Source: Prado023 sp963753075
Lineage (GTDB): Bacteria; Actinomycetota; Actinomycetes; S36-B12; CAIYMF01
Length of the DNA: 64,000 nt
Reading direction: 5' to 3'
NCBI GenBank assembly: GCA_963753075.1
Contig: CAVWAR010000002.1
Span: forward strand, 806,001 to 870,000
The notes under the pieces were generated by a model. That model was not told where the DNA came from, did no database searches, and saw only the letters and a program-made list of their open reading frames with translations. This document shows positions 10,641 through 21,052 of the stretch, piece after piece. The stretch's first letter is position 1, and every line of letters begins with the position of its first letter. Both the position numbers and the translations under genes were made by a program.

Positions 10641-11042
10641 TCAGGCGAGGTCGGGGTCGAAGGTGAAGATCACCAGGGTCCCCAGGACGAGGGTGAACAC
10701 GACCGCGATCACGAGCAGGGTCATCAGCCAGAAGCGGGTCCGCGGCTTCTCGGCGTAGTCATTGATGACGGTGCGCATGCCGTTGCCGCCGTGGAGCATG
10801 GCCAACCACAGCTGCAGCAGGTCCCAGCCCTGCCAGAACGGGCTGGACCAGCGCCCGGCCACGAACCCGAAGTTGATGCGCTGCACCCCACCGTCGAGGA
10901 TGTTCATGATCACTAGGTGGCCCAGGACCAGGAAGACCAGGATCAGGCCCGAGACCCGCATGAAGATCCACGAGAGCCGCTCGTAGTTGCTGTTCCCGCC
11001 AGAGGCGCGCGCACTGCGGGGATCGGCGATCTCAACGCTCAT
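10641..11042 (-). CDS. sdhD: Succinate dehydrogenase membrane anchor subunit D
   Basis: A 133-residue anchor with three hydrophobic segments (around VSGLILVFLVLGHLVIMNIL, then LLQLWLAMLHGGNGMR, then the C-terminal FWLMTLLVIAVVFTLVLGTL). His residues in segments 1 and 2 could ligate heme b. The start overlaps the sdhC stop as ATGA, and sdhA follows after 20 nt. Low-identity anchors are assigned mainly by position and topology. Confidence 0.88.
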   Translation of the reverse strand: MSVEIADPRSARASGGNSNYERLSWIFMRVSGLILVFLVLGHLVIMNILDGGVQRINFGFVAGRWSSPFWQGWDLLQLWLAMLHGGNGMRTVINDYAEKPRTRFWLMTLLVIAVVFTLVLGTLVIFTFDPDLA

Positions 11043-11434
11043 GATGTGCTCCCGAACAGTGCCTCGGCCGTGTGCTTGAGCATGAAGTACGTCCCCGGAA
11101 TCATGACCAGTGCCCAGACGATGACAATCGTGCGGAACATCGCCTTCTGGTGACGCGGGCCCTTGGCCCAGAAGTCAACGAGGACGACCCTGATGCCGTT
11201 GAGCGCGTGGTAGAGCACGGCTCCCACCAGGCCGACCTCGAGCAGGTTGACGATCGGGGTCTTGTACGAGGCGATCACGAGGTCGTAGGCGTCCGGGGAC
11301 ACCCGCACGAGTGCGGTGTCCAGGACGTGGACCAGGAGGAAGAAGAACACCGCGACGCCGGTGATGCGCTGGGCAACCCAGGACCACATCCCCTCACCGC
11401 CGCGGTACAGGGTCCCCGCAGGCGCACTGGCCAT
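11039..11434 (-). CDS. sdhC: Succinate dehydrogenase cytochrome b556 subunit
   Basis: A 131-residue integral membrane subunit that, with SdhD, forms the quinone site and binds heme. It begins with the SdhC-type sequence WSWVAQRITGVAVFFFLLVHVLDT, which contains the conserved Arg and a heme-ligand-type His, and has three transmembrane segments (residues about 21-40, 63-85, 100-120). The ATG at 11434 is chosen because AAGGAGG lies 8 nt upstream and the family N terminus fits. A longer in-frame reading to 11758 has no RBS and is low-complexity Arg-rich. First gene of the operon. Confidence 0.92.
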   Translation of the reverse strand: MASAPAGTLYRGGEGMWSWVAQRITGVAVFFFLLVHVLDTALVRVSPDAYDLVIASYKTPIVNLLEVGLVGAVLYHALNGIRVVLVDFWAKGPRHQKAMFRTIVIVWALVMIPGTYFMLKHTAEALFGSTS

Positions 11435-11780
11435 CGGTGGAGCCTCCTTGCTCGAGCGTGGGCTTGGCGTGACGGGGCATCCGCCACTTGGTCTGAGTCT
11501 AGTCCGCCCGTGCGACGGCGCATCGGCGAGGATCCCCCGTGCCCCGCCGGACCGGCCGCGAGCCCGGACCCGCCGTGCGTGTTCGGTGATCCGGGTGGGT
11601 TGTGCACTCTGTGGTCGCCAACCCACACGATTGCCGTGGATGCGGCGGTCATGCGGCGGCCCAGCGCCCGAGCGCACCCTCGAGGAGACACGCAGCACCA
11701 CACAGGCGGGGGGTCCTTGGTCTGCCGGCAGGGGACGGGGTGCGGCACGACCAACCAACGCGCGGGCCTAGCCTTGGGGC
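11435..11780. promoter_or_regulatory. Divergent intergenic region between sdhC and the mutase gene
   Basis: A 346-nt gap with no credible ORF. On the minus strand TAGACT (11496-11501) is a plausible -10 for sdhCDAB, which would give a 5' UTR of roughly 55 nt. On the plus strand TAGCCT (11769-11774) lies 6 nt before the ATG of the mutase gene, an arrangement typical of a leaderless promoter. No clear -35 or operator stands out. Confidence 0.5.
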
Positions 11781-13349
<1,569 letters not shown>

Positions 13350-13474
13350 CGTCGCTCGGTTCCGGCCCGCCGCGGGGAGGAGCGCGGTTCGGGCGGCAAC
13401 CGCGAGCGGGCGCATCGTAACCGAATCGTGTCCGAGCACACCCGGAAATGGTCCGAGTGCCCGTCCCTCCCAGC

Positions 13475-13480
13475 TATTCT
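13475..13480 (+). promoter_or_regulatory. Putative -10 element for the BMP lipoprotein gene
   Basis: TATTCT lies about 60 nt before the ATG at 13541. The predicted 5' UTR contains a short GGCGCC-N6-GGCGCC inverted repeat (13499-13516) and a GGAGA-type RBS. No strong -35 is seen. Confidence 0.4.
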
Positions 13481-13540
13481 CATTGGTCGACGTGGTCTGG
13501 CGCCGAATCAGGCGCCTCGTCGTATGGAGATGGAGAACGA

Positions 13541-14632
13541 ATGAAGACTCGCTTGCTCGCTGTGAGTGCCGTCGCGGCGCTCGCCCTGGCTGCCTGTGGC
13601 GAAGCCCCCGACGAGAATGCGGACGCCGGCTCGGCCTCGGGCAGTGCTGCGGCCGCTGACTTCCTCGGGTGCATGGTCACCGACCAGGGCGGTATCGACG
13701 ACCGCTCCTTCAACGCCTCTGCGTGGGCCGGGCTGCAGGCAGCTGAGGCCAGCCAGGGCATCGAGGCCAAGTACGTGACCAGCAAGTCCGAGTCGGACTA
13801 CACCCCCAACGTCAACAGCCTCGTTGCTGAGGACTGCGGCATCATCGTCACCGTCGGCTTCTCCCTGGGTGATGCCACGAAGACCGCCGCCAACGAGAAC
13901 GCCGACGAGACGTTCACCATCGTCGACGAGAACCCGACCAACGACGGCGAACCCATCGAGAACGTCAAGCCGCTGCTGTTCAACACCGCGGAGGCCGCCT
14001 ACCTCGGTGGGTACCTGGCTGCGGGCATGACCAAGACCGGCACCGTCGCCACCTTCGGCGGCGTCAAGCTGCCGACGGTTGCGGTCTTCATGGACGGCTT
14101 CGCAGATGGCGTCGACAAGTTCAACGAGGACAACGGCGCCGACGTGAAGCTGCTCGGCTGGGACAAGGAGGATCAGGACGGCTCCTTCGCCGGCAAGTTC
14201 GACGCGCCGACCGACGGCAAGAACCTGGCCAAGAACTTCATCCAGCAGGGCGCGGACATCATCATGCCGGTGGCCGGTGGGACCGGTCTGGGTGCGGCCG
14301 CCGCTGCCCAGGAGTCCGATGGCGAGGTGTCCATCATCTGGGTCGACGTGGACGGCTACGAGTCCGCGGCGCAGTACAAGGAGGTCTTCCTGACCACGGT
14401 CGAGAAGAACATCGCCAACTCGGTCGAGTCGGCGACCACTGACACTGTCAACGGCGCCTTCGACAACACGCCGTACATCGGGACGCTTGCCAACGACGGC
14501 GTGGGGCTGGCCCCGTACCACGACTTCGAGGGCGCGGTTCCGCCCGAGCTCAACACGCAGGTCGAGGAGCTCAAGCAGCAGATCGTCGACGGGACGATCA
14601 CGGTCGAGTCGAGCAACTCGCCGCAGGGCTGA
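13541..14632 (+). CDS. BMP/Med-family nucleoside-binding lipoprotein
   Basis: A 363-residue substrate-binding lipoprotein of the basic membrane protein (PnrA-like) family, which binds purine or other nucleosides for ABC import. The signal ends in LALAAC (Cys19), followed by an acidic/Ser linker. The domain then opens with a BMP signature (TDQGGIDDRSFNASAWAGLQ) and contains GYLAAGMTKTGTVATFGG and PVAGGTGLGAAAAAQ. The start at 13541 is chosen because it gives the signal peptide directly behind a purine-rich RBS. A large terminator-like hairpin separates it from the ATPase and permease genes, a common way to keep the binding protein in excess. Confidence 0.9.
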   Translation: MKTRLLAVSAVAALALAACGEAPDENADAGSASGSAAAADFLGCMVTDQGGIDDRSFNASAWAGLQAAEASQGIEAKYVTSKSESDYTPNVNSLVAEDCGIIVTVGFSLGDATKTAANENADETFTIVDENPTNDGEPIENVKPLLFNTAEAAYLGGYLAAGMTKTGTVATFGGVKLPTVAVFMDGFADGVDKFNEDNGADVKLLGWDKEDQDGSFAGKFDAPTDGKNLAKNFIQQGADIIMPVAGGTGLGAAAAAQESDGEVSIIWVDVDGYESAAQYKEVFLTTVEKNIANSVESATTDTVNGAFDNTPYIGTLANDGVGLAPYHDFEGAVPPELNTQVEELKQQIVDGTITVESSNSPQG

Positions 14633-14649
14633 CGCCTCCCGCTCGTTGA

Positions 14650-14686
14650 CCGCAGCCCCCGCCGCAGTGCGCGGCGGGGGCTGCGG
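14650..14686 (+). terminator. Strong hairpin after the BMP lipoprotein gene
   Basis: A perfect 16-bp GC-rich stem, CCGCAGCCCCCGCCGC / GCGGCGGGGGCTGCGG, with loop AGTGC, 17 nt after the stop codon. There is no T-tract, which is usual for actinobacterial terminators. It may attenuate rather than fully block read-through into the transporter genes. Confidence 0.75.
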
Positions 14687-14753
14687 CATGTCCGGAAGGG
14701 TGATTGGTGTCGAAACGTCGGCTCTGAGCAGGAGTCGGTCCACCGCACATGGC

Positions 14754-14759
14754 TAGGGT
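14754..14759 (+). promoter_or_regulatory. Putative -10 for the nucleoside ABC transporter operon
   Basis: TAGGGT lies 35 nt upstream of the GTG start at 14795, with GGAGG (14783-14787) as RBS in between. Its place behind the terminator suggests independent transcription of the ATPase-permease-cdd genes. Confidence 0.4.
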
Positions 14760-14794
14760 GCGAGAAGCCCATTGTCAGGAGTCGGAGGTCGGCC

Positions 14795-16345
14795 GTGAAG
14801 CTGGAGCTGCGGGGTATCACCAAGAGGTTCGGCACGTTCACCGCCAACGACGACATCGACCTCACGGTGGAGCCCGGTGAGATCCACTGCCTCCTCGGCG
14901 AGAATGGTGCCGGCAAGTCGACGCTCATGAACACGCTCTTCGGCCTGTACCGGCCAGACGAGGGCGAGATCGTCATCGACGGCATGGACGTCCATTTCCG
15001 TGATCCCGGCGATGCCATGGACGCCGGGATCGGCATGGTCCACCAGCACTTCATGCTCGTCCCGGTCTTCACCGTGGCCGAGAACGTCATGCTCGGCCAC
15101 GAGTTGACCAAGGGGGGGCTACTCGACATCGAGGCAGCGCGCAACCAGGTCCTCGAGCTGTCCAAGCTCTACAACCTCGAGGTGGATCCCGATGCGCTGG
15201 TCGAGGACCTTCCGGTCGGGGTCCAGCAGCGGGTCGAGATCATCAAGGCGCTGGTCAAGGACGCCCAGATCCTGATCCTCGACGAGCCGACTGCGGTGCT
15301 CACCCCGCAGGAGACTGATGAGCTGCTCGAGATCATCCGACAGCTCAAGGCGAGCGGCCGCTCGATCGTGATGATCAGCCACAAGCTCCGCGAGATCAAG
15401 GCGGTCGCCGACCGGATCACCGTCATCCGGCGCGGCAAGGTGGTGGGCACGGCGCTGCCGACGGACTCCGAGACCGACCTGGCGACGATGATGGTCGGCC
15501 GCGCGGTCAGCCTCAAGGTCGACAAGGAGGCGGCGGATCCCAAGGACGTCGTGCTCGAGATCCGCGACCTGACCGTGCGGTCGGAGACCGGGCAGGCGAT
15601 GGTCGATGCCGTGAACCTGGACGTGCGTGGCGGTGAGGTGGTCTGCATCGCCGGCGTTCAGGGCAATGGCCAGACCGAGCTGACCCAGGCGATCCTCGGC
15701 CTGCAGCACTCGGTCACCGGGTCGGTCACGCTCAAGGGCGAGGAGCTCCTGGGCTTGACCACCCGTCGGGTCCTCGACTCCGGCATCGGGTTCGTGCCCG
15801 AGGATCGCTCGGACGACGGATTGGTGGGCTCATTCTCCATCGCCGAGAACATGATCCTCGACCAGTACCGCAACGAACCCTTCACCAAGGGCGTGATGAT
15901 GAAGCCATCGGTGATCGCGGCGCACGCCGAGGAGAAGGCTGAGGAGTTCGACGTCCGCACCACGGGCGTGCAGCTGCCGGCATCGTCCCTCTCGGGCGGG
16001 AACCAGCAGAAGGTCGTCCTGGCCCGGGAGCTGTCCAAGCCGGTCGTGTCACTGTTCCTTGCCTCGCAGCCGACCCGTGGTGTCGACGTGGGTGCCATCG
16101 AGTTCGTCCACAAGCGGGTGATCGCCGAACGTGACGCCGGTGTGGCGGTGCTCATCGTCTCCACCGAGCTCGACGAGGTGGCGGCCCTGGCCGATCGGGT
16201 CGCGGTGATGTATCGCGGCAAGATCATCGGCGTCGTCCCGCCGGACACCCCACGCGGGGTACTGGGCCTGATGATGGCCGGCGTTCCGCAGGACGCGGCC
16301 GCGCAGGACGCCGCCGCGGACGCTGACGAGGAGGGCGGGAAGTGA
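14795..16345 (+). CDS. Nucleoside ABC transporter ATP-binding protein (two ABC domains)
   Basis: A 516-residue double ATPase of the sugar/nucleoside (NupA/RfuB-like) type. The first domain has Walker A GENGAGKST, a PVGVQQRVEI signature region and Walker B ILILDEPTAVL. The second has a degenerate Walker A (GVQGNGQTE), the signature LSGGNQQK and a Walker B region ending ASQPTRGVDVG, where Gln replaces the usual catalytic Glu, a feature seen in this subfamily. GTG start with GGAGG 7 nt upstream. It overlaps the permease gene by GTGA. Confidence 0.92.
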   Translation: MKLELRGITKRFGTFTANDDIDLTVEPGEIHCLLGENGAGKSTLMNTLFGLYRPDEGEIVIDGMDVHFRDPGDAMDAGIGMVHQHFMLVPVFTVAENVMLGHELTKGGLLDIEAARNQVLELSKLYNLEVDPDALVEDLPVGVQQRVEIIKALVKDAQILILDEPTAVLTPQETDELLEIIRQLKASGRSIVMISHKLREIKAVADRITVIRRGKVVGTALPTDSETDLATMMVGRAVSLKVDKEAADPKDVVLEIRDLTVRSETGQAMVDAVNLDVRGGEVVCIAGVQGNGQTELTQAILGLQHSVTGSVTLKGEELLGLTTRRVLDSGIGFVPEDRSDDGLVGSFSIAENMILDQYRNEPFTKGVMMKPSVIAAHAEEKAEEFDVRTTGVQLPASSLSGGNQQKVVLARELSKPVVSLFLASQPTRGVDVGAIEFVHKRVIAERDAGVAVLIVSTELDEVAALADRVAVMYRGKIIGVVPPDTPRGVLGLMMAGVPQDAAAQDAAADADEEGGK

Positions 16346-17541
16346 GCAACGCCGAGCTGCTGACCGAGACCAGTGCCCCCGTCCCCGAGACGAACAAGCC
16401 AAGACGGTACTGGGTCGACCAGGTCATCCTCTACGCGCTGTCGTTCCTGCTCGCCCTGGTGATCAGCGGAATCCTGATCGCCTTCGCCGACCCGGATGTG
16501 CGCGAGGCGGCCAAGTACTTCTTCTCAGCGCCGATGGACACGATCTCGGCGGCATGGACGGCGGTCTCCGAGGCCTACAAGGCACTCTTCTCCGGCTCGG
16601 TGATCGATTTCGGCGCCTACACGGTTGCCGACGCGCTCAAACCTTTCACCGAGACGCTCTACACCTCCACGTCGCTGATCTTCGCCGGCCTCGCGGTCGC
16701 GCTGCCGTTCCGCGCGGGGATGTTCAACATCGGCGCCCAGGGCCAGCTGATCCTCGGTGCCATCTTCGCCGGCTACGTCGGATTCACCTTCTCGATGCCC
16801 TTCCCGGTGCACCTGATCGTCGCGATCGGAGCCGGGATCCTCGGCGGCGCGATCTGGGGCGGCATCGCGGGCGCACTGAAGTCCCAGACCGGTGCCCATG
16901 AGGTGATCGTCACGATCATGCTCAACTGGATCGCCATCTACTTCCTGCAGTTCCTCCTCACCAAGGACGCCTTCCAGCGCGAGGGCCGGGACGACCCCCT
17001 GAGCCCGGCCGTCGACACCGCGGCCCGCCTGCCCAGGATCCTGGGCGATGACTACCGGCTCAACCTCGGGTTCATCCTCGCGCTGCTCGCGGCGGGCTTC
17101 GTCTGGTGGTTGCTGGAGCGCTCCACCATCGGCTTCGAGTTCCGGGCAGTGGGTGCCAACCCCAACGCCGCGCGCACGGCCGGCATCAACGTCAAGCGTG
17201 CGCTCTTCGGGGTCATGACTATCGCTGGTGGGCTGGCTGGCCTGGCGGGGATGAACCAGATACTCGGCGGTGCAACCGAGTATGCGTTGGGCAACGGGAT
17301 CGCCGGCGAGATCGGCTTCGATGCGATCACTGTTGCCCTGCTCGGCAAGGCCAATCCGGTAGGTGTGGTCCTGGCCGGCATCCTGATGGGTGGCCTGAGG
17401 GCGGGCGGGTCCTCGATGCAGGCGGCGACATCGACCCCGATCGACATCGTCCTGGTCATGCAGTCCCTGATCGTCCTGTTCATCGCGGCGCCCCCGCTGG
17501 TCCGCAAGATCTTCCGCCTCCGGGCGCCTGAGCCGAAGTAG
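16342..17541 (+). CDS. Nucleoside ABC transporter permease 1
   Basis: A 399-residue permease of the BPD_transp_2 (RbsC-like) family with about ten hydrophobic segments. Family features are FAGLAVALPFRAGMFNIGAQGQ (near residues 113-134) and ANPNAARTAGINVKRALFGVM. The N-terminal 30 residues are hydrophilic. The GTG start overlaps the ATPase stop (GTGA). It pairs with the next permease as a heterodimeric channel, as in known nucleoside importers. Confidence 0.9.
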   Translation: MSNAELLTETSAPVPETNKPRRYWVDQVILYALSFLLALVISGILIAFADPDVREAAKYFFSAPMDTISAAWTAVSEAYKALFSGSVIDFGAYTVADALKPFTETLYTSTSLIFAGLAVALPFRAGMFNIGAQGQLILGAIFAGYVGFTFSMPFPVHLIVAIGAGILGGAIWGGIAGALKSQTGAHEVIVTIMLNWIAIYFLQFLLTKDAFQREGRDDPLSPAVDTAARLPRILGDDYRLNLGFILALLAAGFVWWLLERSTIGFEFRAVGANPNAARTAGINVKRALFGVMTIAGGLAGLAGMNQILGGATEYALGNGIAGEIGFDAITVALLGKANPVGVVLAGILMGGLRAGGSSMQAATSTPIDIVLVMQSLIVLFIAAPPLVRKIFRLRAPEPK

Positions 17542-17556
17542 AGGGAGCCGATCACC

Positions 17557-18849
17557 ATGGCAGTCGACACCACGCCCGCACCGGCCGCTCCCGCTGACGC
17601 GAAGCAGGAAGCCCTGCTCCCGATCTCGTACAAGGCCCCCATCACGATGGGTGTCCTCGGCGCGATCGCAACGGTCTTCTTCGGCCTGCGGGGAACTGCA
17701 GGCGAGACCACGACCTTCGTCCTCGCGATGCCCGGCGACACCATCTCGCTGCCGGACCTGACTGTTCCCTCGATGACATTCGCGCTGGTGATGGGCCTTG
17801 TCTGCCTGGCCATCGCCGGGTTGTCCGTCCGGTGGGCCCGAGCACGCAAGCCCACTCCGGCGTGGGCCATCGCCGCCTTCAGCCTGGCCTTCATGGCGTC
17901 GTTCCTGACCTGGGTGGTGTCCGGCAAGTCGATCCCGCTGACCGGCCTGCTGCAGGGTTCGCTGCTGCTCAGCGTGCCGTTGATCTTCGGCGCGCTGTCC
18001 GGGGTCCTGTGCGAGCGCGCGGGCGTGATCAACATCGCGATCGAGGGCCAGCTGCTGGCAGGGGCCTTCCTCTCCGCTGTGGTGGGGTCCCTGACCAACA
18101 GCCTGCTCGCCGGTCTGATCGCTGCCATTGTCGCCGGCCTGCTGGTCGGCTGGGTGCTGGCCGTGTTCACCGTCACCTACTTCGTGGACCAGGTGATCGT
18201 GGGTGTGGTCGTCAACACCCTGGTCCTGGGCCTGACGTCGTTCTTCTACTCCTCGGTCCTGGACAAGGAGGCCGAGGTCTGGAACAGCCCGCCGGTGCTC
18301 ACGCCGATCGCGATCCCGATCCTGAGCGACATCCCGATCATCGGCCCGATCTTCTTCGACCAGTCGCTGATCGTGTACCTGATGTACGTCATCGCAGCAG
18401 TCATCCAGGTCGCGCTGTTCCGGACCAAGTGGGGCCTGCGCGTGCGTGCGGTGGGCGAGCACCCGCAAGCTGCGGACACGGTGGGCATCGACGTGAACCG
18501 CCTGCGCTTCCGCAACGTGCTCCTCGGCGGCATGGTCTCCGGCCTCGGCGGCGCGTTCTTCACGCTCGGCTCGGTGGGTGCCTTCAGCAAGAACATGACA
18601 GCAGGTAAGGGCTTCATCGCCCTGGCAGCCATGATCTTCGGTCGGTGGTCGCCCCTCGGGGCGATCGGTGCGGCCCTGCTGTTCGGCTTCGCCGACCAGC
18701 TCCAGAGTGTCCTGAGCATCATCGGCACGCCGATCCCCAGCCAGCTGATGCTCATGGCTCCCTATTTGGCCACGCTGTTCGCTGTTGCCGGCCTCGCCGG
18801 TCGATCGCGGGCGCCGGCTGCCGACGGCAAGCCGTACATCAAGTCGTGA
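17557..18849 (+). CDS. Nucleoside ABC transporter permease 2
   Basis: A 430-residue second permease of the same family. Diagnostic stretches are GVLCERAGVINIAIEGQLLAG and VRAVGEHPQAADTVGIDVNRLRF. About ten membrane segments are visible, with an N-terminal extension of some 30 residues. It begins 15 nt after permease 1 behind an AGGGAG RBS. The TGA stop overlaps the GTG start of cytidine deaminase, which ties uptake to catabolism. Confidence 0.9.
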   Translation: MAVDTTPAPAAPADAKQEALLPISYKAPITMGVLGAIATVFFGLRGTAGETTTFVLAMPGDTISLPDLTVPSMTFALVMGLVCLAIAGLSVRWARARKPTPAWAIAAFSLAFMASFLTWVVSGKSIPLTGLLQGSLLLSVPLIFGALSGVLCERAGVINIAIEGQLLAGAFLSAVVGSLTNSLLAGLIAAIVAGLLVGWVLAVFTVTYFVDQVIVGVVVNTLVLGLTSFFYSSVLDKEAEVWNSPPVLTPIAIPILSDIPIIGPIFFDQSLIVYLMYVIAAVIQVALFRTKWGLRVRAVGEHPQAADTVGIDVNRLRFRNVLLGGMVSGLGGAFFTLGSVGAFSKNMTAGKGFIALAAMIFGRWSPLGAIGAALLFGFADQLQSVLSIIGTPIPSQLMLMAPYLATLFAVAGLAGRSRAPAADGKPYIKS

Positions 18850-19265
18850 CGACCCCTGCTGCGGACCCCGGCGGCATCGACTGGGCCGGGCTGCGGGCGA
18901 GCGCCGTGGTCGCCCTGGAGCGGGCCTACGCGCCGTACTCGGGCTTCCCGGTGGGGGTCGCCGGGCTGGTCGACGACGGTCGGGTGGTCTCTGGCTGCAA
19001 TGTGGAGAACGCCTCGTACGGTCTGACGCTCTGCGCAGAGTGCTCGATGGTCTCCGCCCTGTGCATGGGCGGCGGGGGCCGGCTGGTCGCGGTGGTCTGC
19101 GTCGACCGGAACGGAGCGGACCTGATGCCGTGCGGACGGTGCCGGCAGCTGCTCTGGGAGCACGGCGGTCCCACCTGCCTGGTGCACACCACCAACGGCA
19201 TCCTGCCCATGAGCCAAGTCCTGCCCGATGCTTTCGGCATCGACGACATGCGCAGCCGCAGATAG
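18846..19265 (+). CDS. cdd: Cytidine deaminase
   Basis: A 139-residue zinc enzyme that converts cytidine and deoxycytidine to uridine and deoxyuridine. The substrate loop GCNVENASYGL is followed by the zinc/catalytic CAE (Cys63, Glu65), and the other zinc ligands are in PCGRCRQ (Cys96, Cys99), so this is a tetrameric-class Cdd. The start is the GTG at 18846, overlapping the permease stop. The upstream in-frame extension belongs to the permease coding region. Adenosine deaminase begins 10 nt downstream with its own promoter. Confidence 0.95.
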   Translation: MTTPAADPGGIDWAGLRASAVVALERAYAPYSGFPVGVAGLVDDGRVVSGCNVENASYGLTLCAECSMVSALCMGGGGRLVAVVCVDRNGADLMPCGRCRQLLWEHGGPTCLVHTTNGILPMSQVLPDAFGIDDMRSRR

Positions 19266-19268
19266 CCT
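19263..19268 (+). promoter_or_regulatory. Leaderless-type promoter of adenosine deaminase
   Basis: TAGCCT, a 7-nt spacer, then ATG at 19276. It sits over the end of cdd, so add may be transcribed both by read-through and from this site. Confidence 0.5.
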
Positions 19269-19275
19269 GTCGGCC

Positions 19276-20376
19276 ATGGCCCTGGACTACGAGACCTGCC
19301 GACGCGCGCCCAAGGTGCTGCTCCATGACCACCTCGACGGGGGGCTGCGGCCCGAGACCATCGTGGAGCTTGCCGCGGCGACCGGGTACGCGGAGCTGCC
19401 GACCACTGACCCGGTGGCGCTTGGTCGCTGGTTCCATGAGTCGGCCGACTCCGGGTCACTCGTGCGCTACCTCGAGACGTTCAGCCACACCGTCGCGGTC
19501 ATGCAGACCGAGGACGCCCTGCGCCGGGTCGCGCGCGAGTGTGCCGAGGACCTCGCGGCCGACGGTGTCGTCTACGCCGAGGTCCGCTTCGCCCCGGAGC
19601 TGCACATCGAGGGTGGGTTGGGCCTCGCGGAGGTCATCGACGCCGTCCTGGCCGGCTTCGCCGAGGGTGAGCGGACGGCCGCAGCGGCGGGGCACCCGAT
19701 CGTCATGCGGACCCTGCTGACCGCGATGCGGACCGCAGCGCGGAGCACCGAGATCGCGCAGCTGGTGGTCGCCCACCGCAACGACGGGGTCGTCGGCTTC
19801 GACATCGCCGGCGCCGAGGAGGGGTTCCCCCCAACGCGCCATCTCGATGCGTTCGAGTACCTCCAGCGCGAGAGTGCGCACTTCACGATCCATGCCGGCG
19901 AGGCGTTCGGGCTGCCCAGCATCTGGGAGGCGATCCAATGGTGCGGCACCGAGCGGTTGGGGCACGGCGTGCGGATCGTCGACGACATCACCCGGGAGGC
20001 TGACGGCTCTGCCCGCTTGGGCCTGCTGGCCGCGTACGTGCGTGATCGGCGGGTCCCCCTGGAGATGTGCCCCAGCTCCAACGTCCAGACCGGCGCGGCG
20101 GAGTCCATCGCCACACATCCCATCGGCCTGTTGCGCGACCTGGGCTTCCGGGTGACGGTCAACACCGACAACCGCCTGATGTCGAACACGTGCATGAGCA
20201 AGGAGATGTACCTGCTGTCCGAAGCGTTCGGCTACGACCTGGCCGATCTGCAGTGGCTGACGACCAACGCGATGAAGTCGGCCTTCCTGCCCTTCGACCA
20301 GCGGCTGCGGATCATCAGCGAGGTGATCAAGCCCGGCTACTCGGCCCTGGCGCTCAGCGACATGATGATGGGCTGA
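19276..20376 (+). CDS. add: Adenosine deaminase
   Basis: A 366-residue TIM-barrel zinc enzyme that deaminates adenosine and deoxyadenosine to inosine forms. It has the metal motif LLHDHLDGG (His17, His19), AGEAFG with a preceding His, LGHGVRI, MCPSSNVQTGA and VNTDNRLMSNT (catalytic Asp region). An upstream in-frame ATG at 19228 lies inside cdd and is not favoured. It sits between cytidine deaminase and the convergent uridine kinase. Confidence 0.95.
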   Translation: MALDYETCRRAPKVLLHDHLDGGLRPETIVELAAATGYAELPTTDPVALGRWFHESADSGSLVRYLETFSHTVAVMQTEDALRRVARECAEDLAADGVVYAEVRFAPELHIEGGLGLAEVIDAVLAGFAEGERTAAAAGHPIVMRTLLTAMRTAARSTEIAQLVVAHRNDGVVGFDIAGAEEGFPPTRHLDAFEYLQRESAHFTIHAGEAFGLPSIWEAIQWCGTERLGHGVRIVDDITREADGSARLGLLAAYVRDRRVPLEMCPSSNVQTGAAESIATHPIGLLRDLGFRVTVNTDNRLMSNTCMSKEMYLLSEAFGYDLADLQWLTTNAMKSAFLPFDQRLRIISEVIKPGYSALALSDMMMG

Positions 20377-20383
20377 GCGCCGT

Positions 20384-21052
20384 TCAGCTGGGTTCCCCCG
20401 GGCTTGGCCTGCCTGCTCCGCCCGCGCCCCGGGCAGCTGCCCGAGACCCGATCATGCACCGGGTGAGGGCCCCCTTGCTCGCGCGAGCATCCAACGGTCG
20501 GCACCCAGCCTCGGTCGCCGCGTCGATGACGACGTCCTCGACGCGGTAGAGGTGCAGCCCGCGCCGCAGGATGGTGCCCGGTGGCTTGCGGCGATCCTTG
20601 AGGTCCCGGGCCCCTCGGCGCACCAGGTTCTTCCACCGATCGCGTTGGATGACGATGGCATCGAGCAGCAGGCCGCGCTCGCGCAGGTCCGCGACCAGCT
20701 CGGGGGCGAAGATGCCCTCGGCAACGAAGGCGCCAGCGCCGACATCCACAGTGCGGCTCCCGACCGGCCCGTTCGCGGCGAAGTCGTACACGGGTACCTC
20801 GGCCCGACCAGTGCTGCACAGGCGTTGGAGGGCGTCGAGTGCCGCCTGCCGGTCCCAGCTGTCAGGATGGTCCCAGTCGACGATGTCGAGCTCTGGGTGC
20901 CGGGGCAGCGACGGGTCGCCTCCGGCCTTGTAGAAGTCGTCGAGGCAGATCATGGGGAGTCCGACGTCGCGCACGATCGTGGACTTGCCCGATCCGCTGG
21001 GCCCAGCCAGGAGGATCACTCGGCGTCGATCAGCGGGTTCCTCAGTAGCCAT
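20384..21052 (-). CDS. Uridine kinase-like P-loop kinase
   Basis: A 222-residue P-loop protein resembling uridine/cytidine kinases. Walker A is AGPSGSGKST (near residues 16-25), followed by the substrate Asp region MICLDDFYKAGGDPSLP, DWDHPDSWD and YDFAANG, then FVAEGIFAPEL. It would phosphorylate uridine released by cytidine deaminase. Its first 11 nt overlap the 3' end of deoC on the same strand. The C-terminal about 25 residues are Ala/Gly-rich and not conserved. Phosphoribulokinase-like members are an alternative, but the context supports a nucleoside kinase. Confidence 0.82.
   Translation of the reverse strand: MATEEPADRRRVILLAGPSGSGKSTIVRDVGLPMICLDDFYKAGGDPSLPRHPELDIVDWDHPDSWDRQAALDALQRLCSTGRAEVPVYDFAANGPVGSRTVDVGAGAFVAEGIFAPELVADLRERGLLLDAIVIQRDRWKNLVRRGARDLKDRRKPPGTILRRGLHLYRVEDVVIDAATEAGCRPLDARASKGALTRCMIGSRAAARGAGGAGRPSPGEPS

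Noticed and set aside
16525..19437. 970-codon minus-strand frame across the permease and cdd genes
   Set aside because: Arg/Asp/Gln-rich with no domain motif and no RBS; shadow of three clearly real plus-strand genes.
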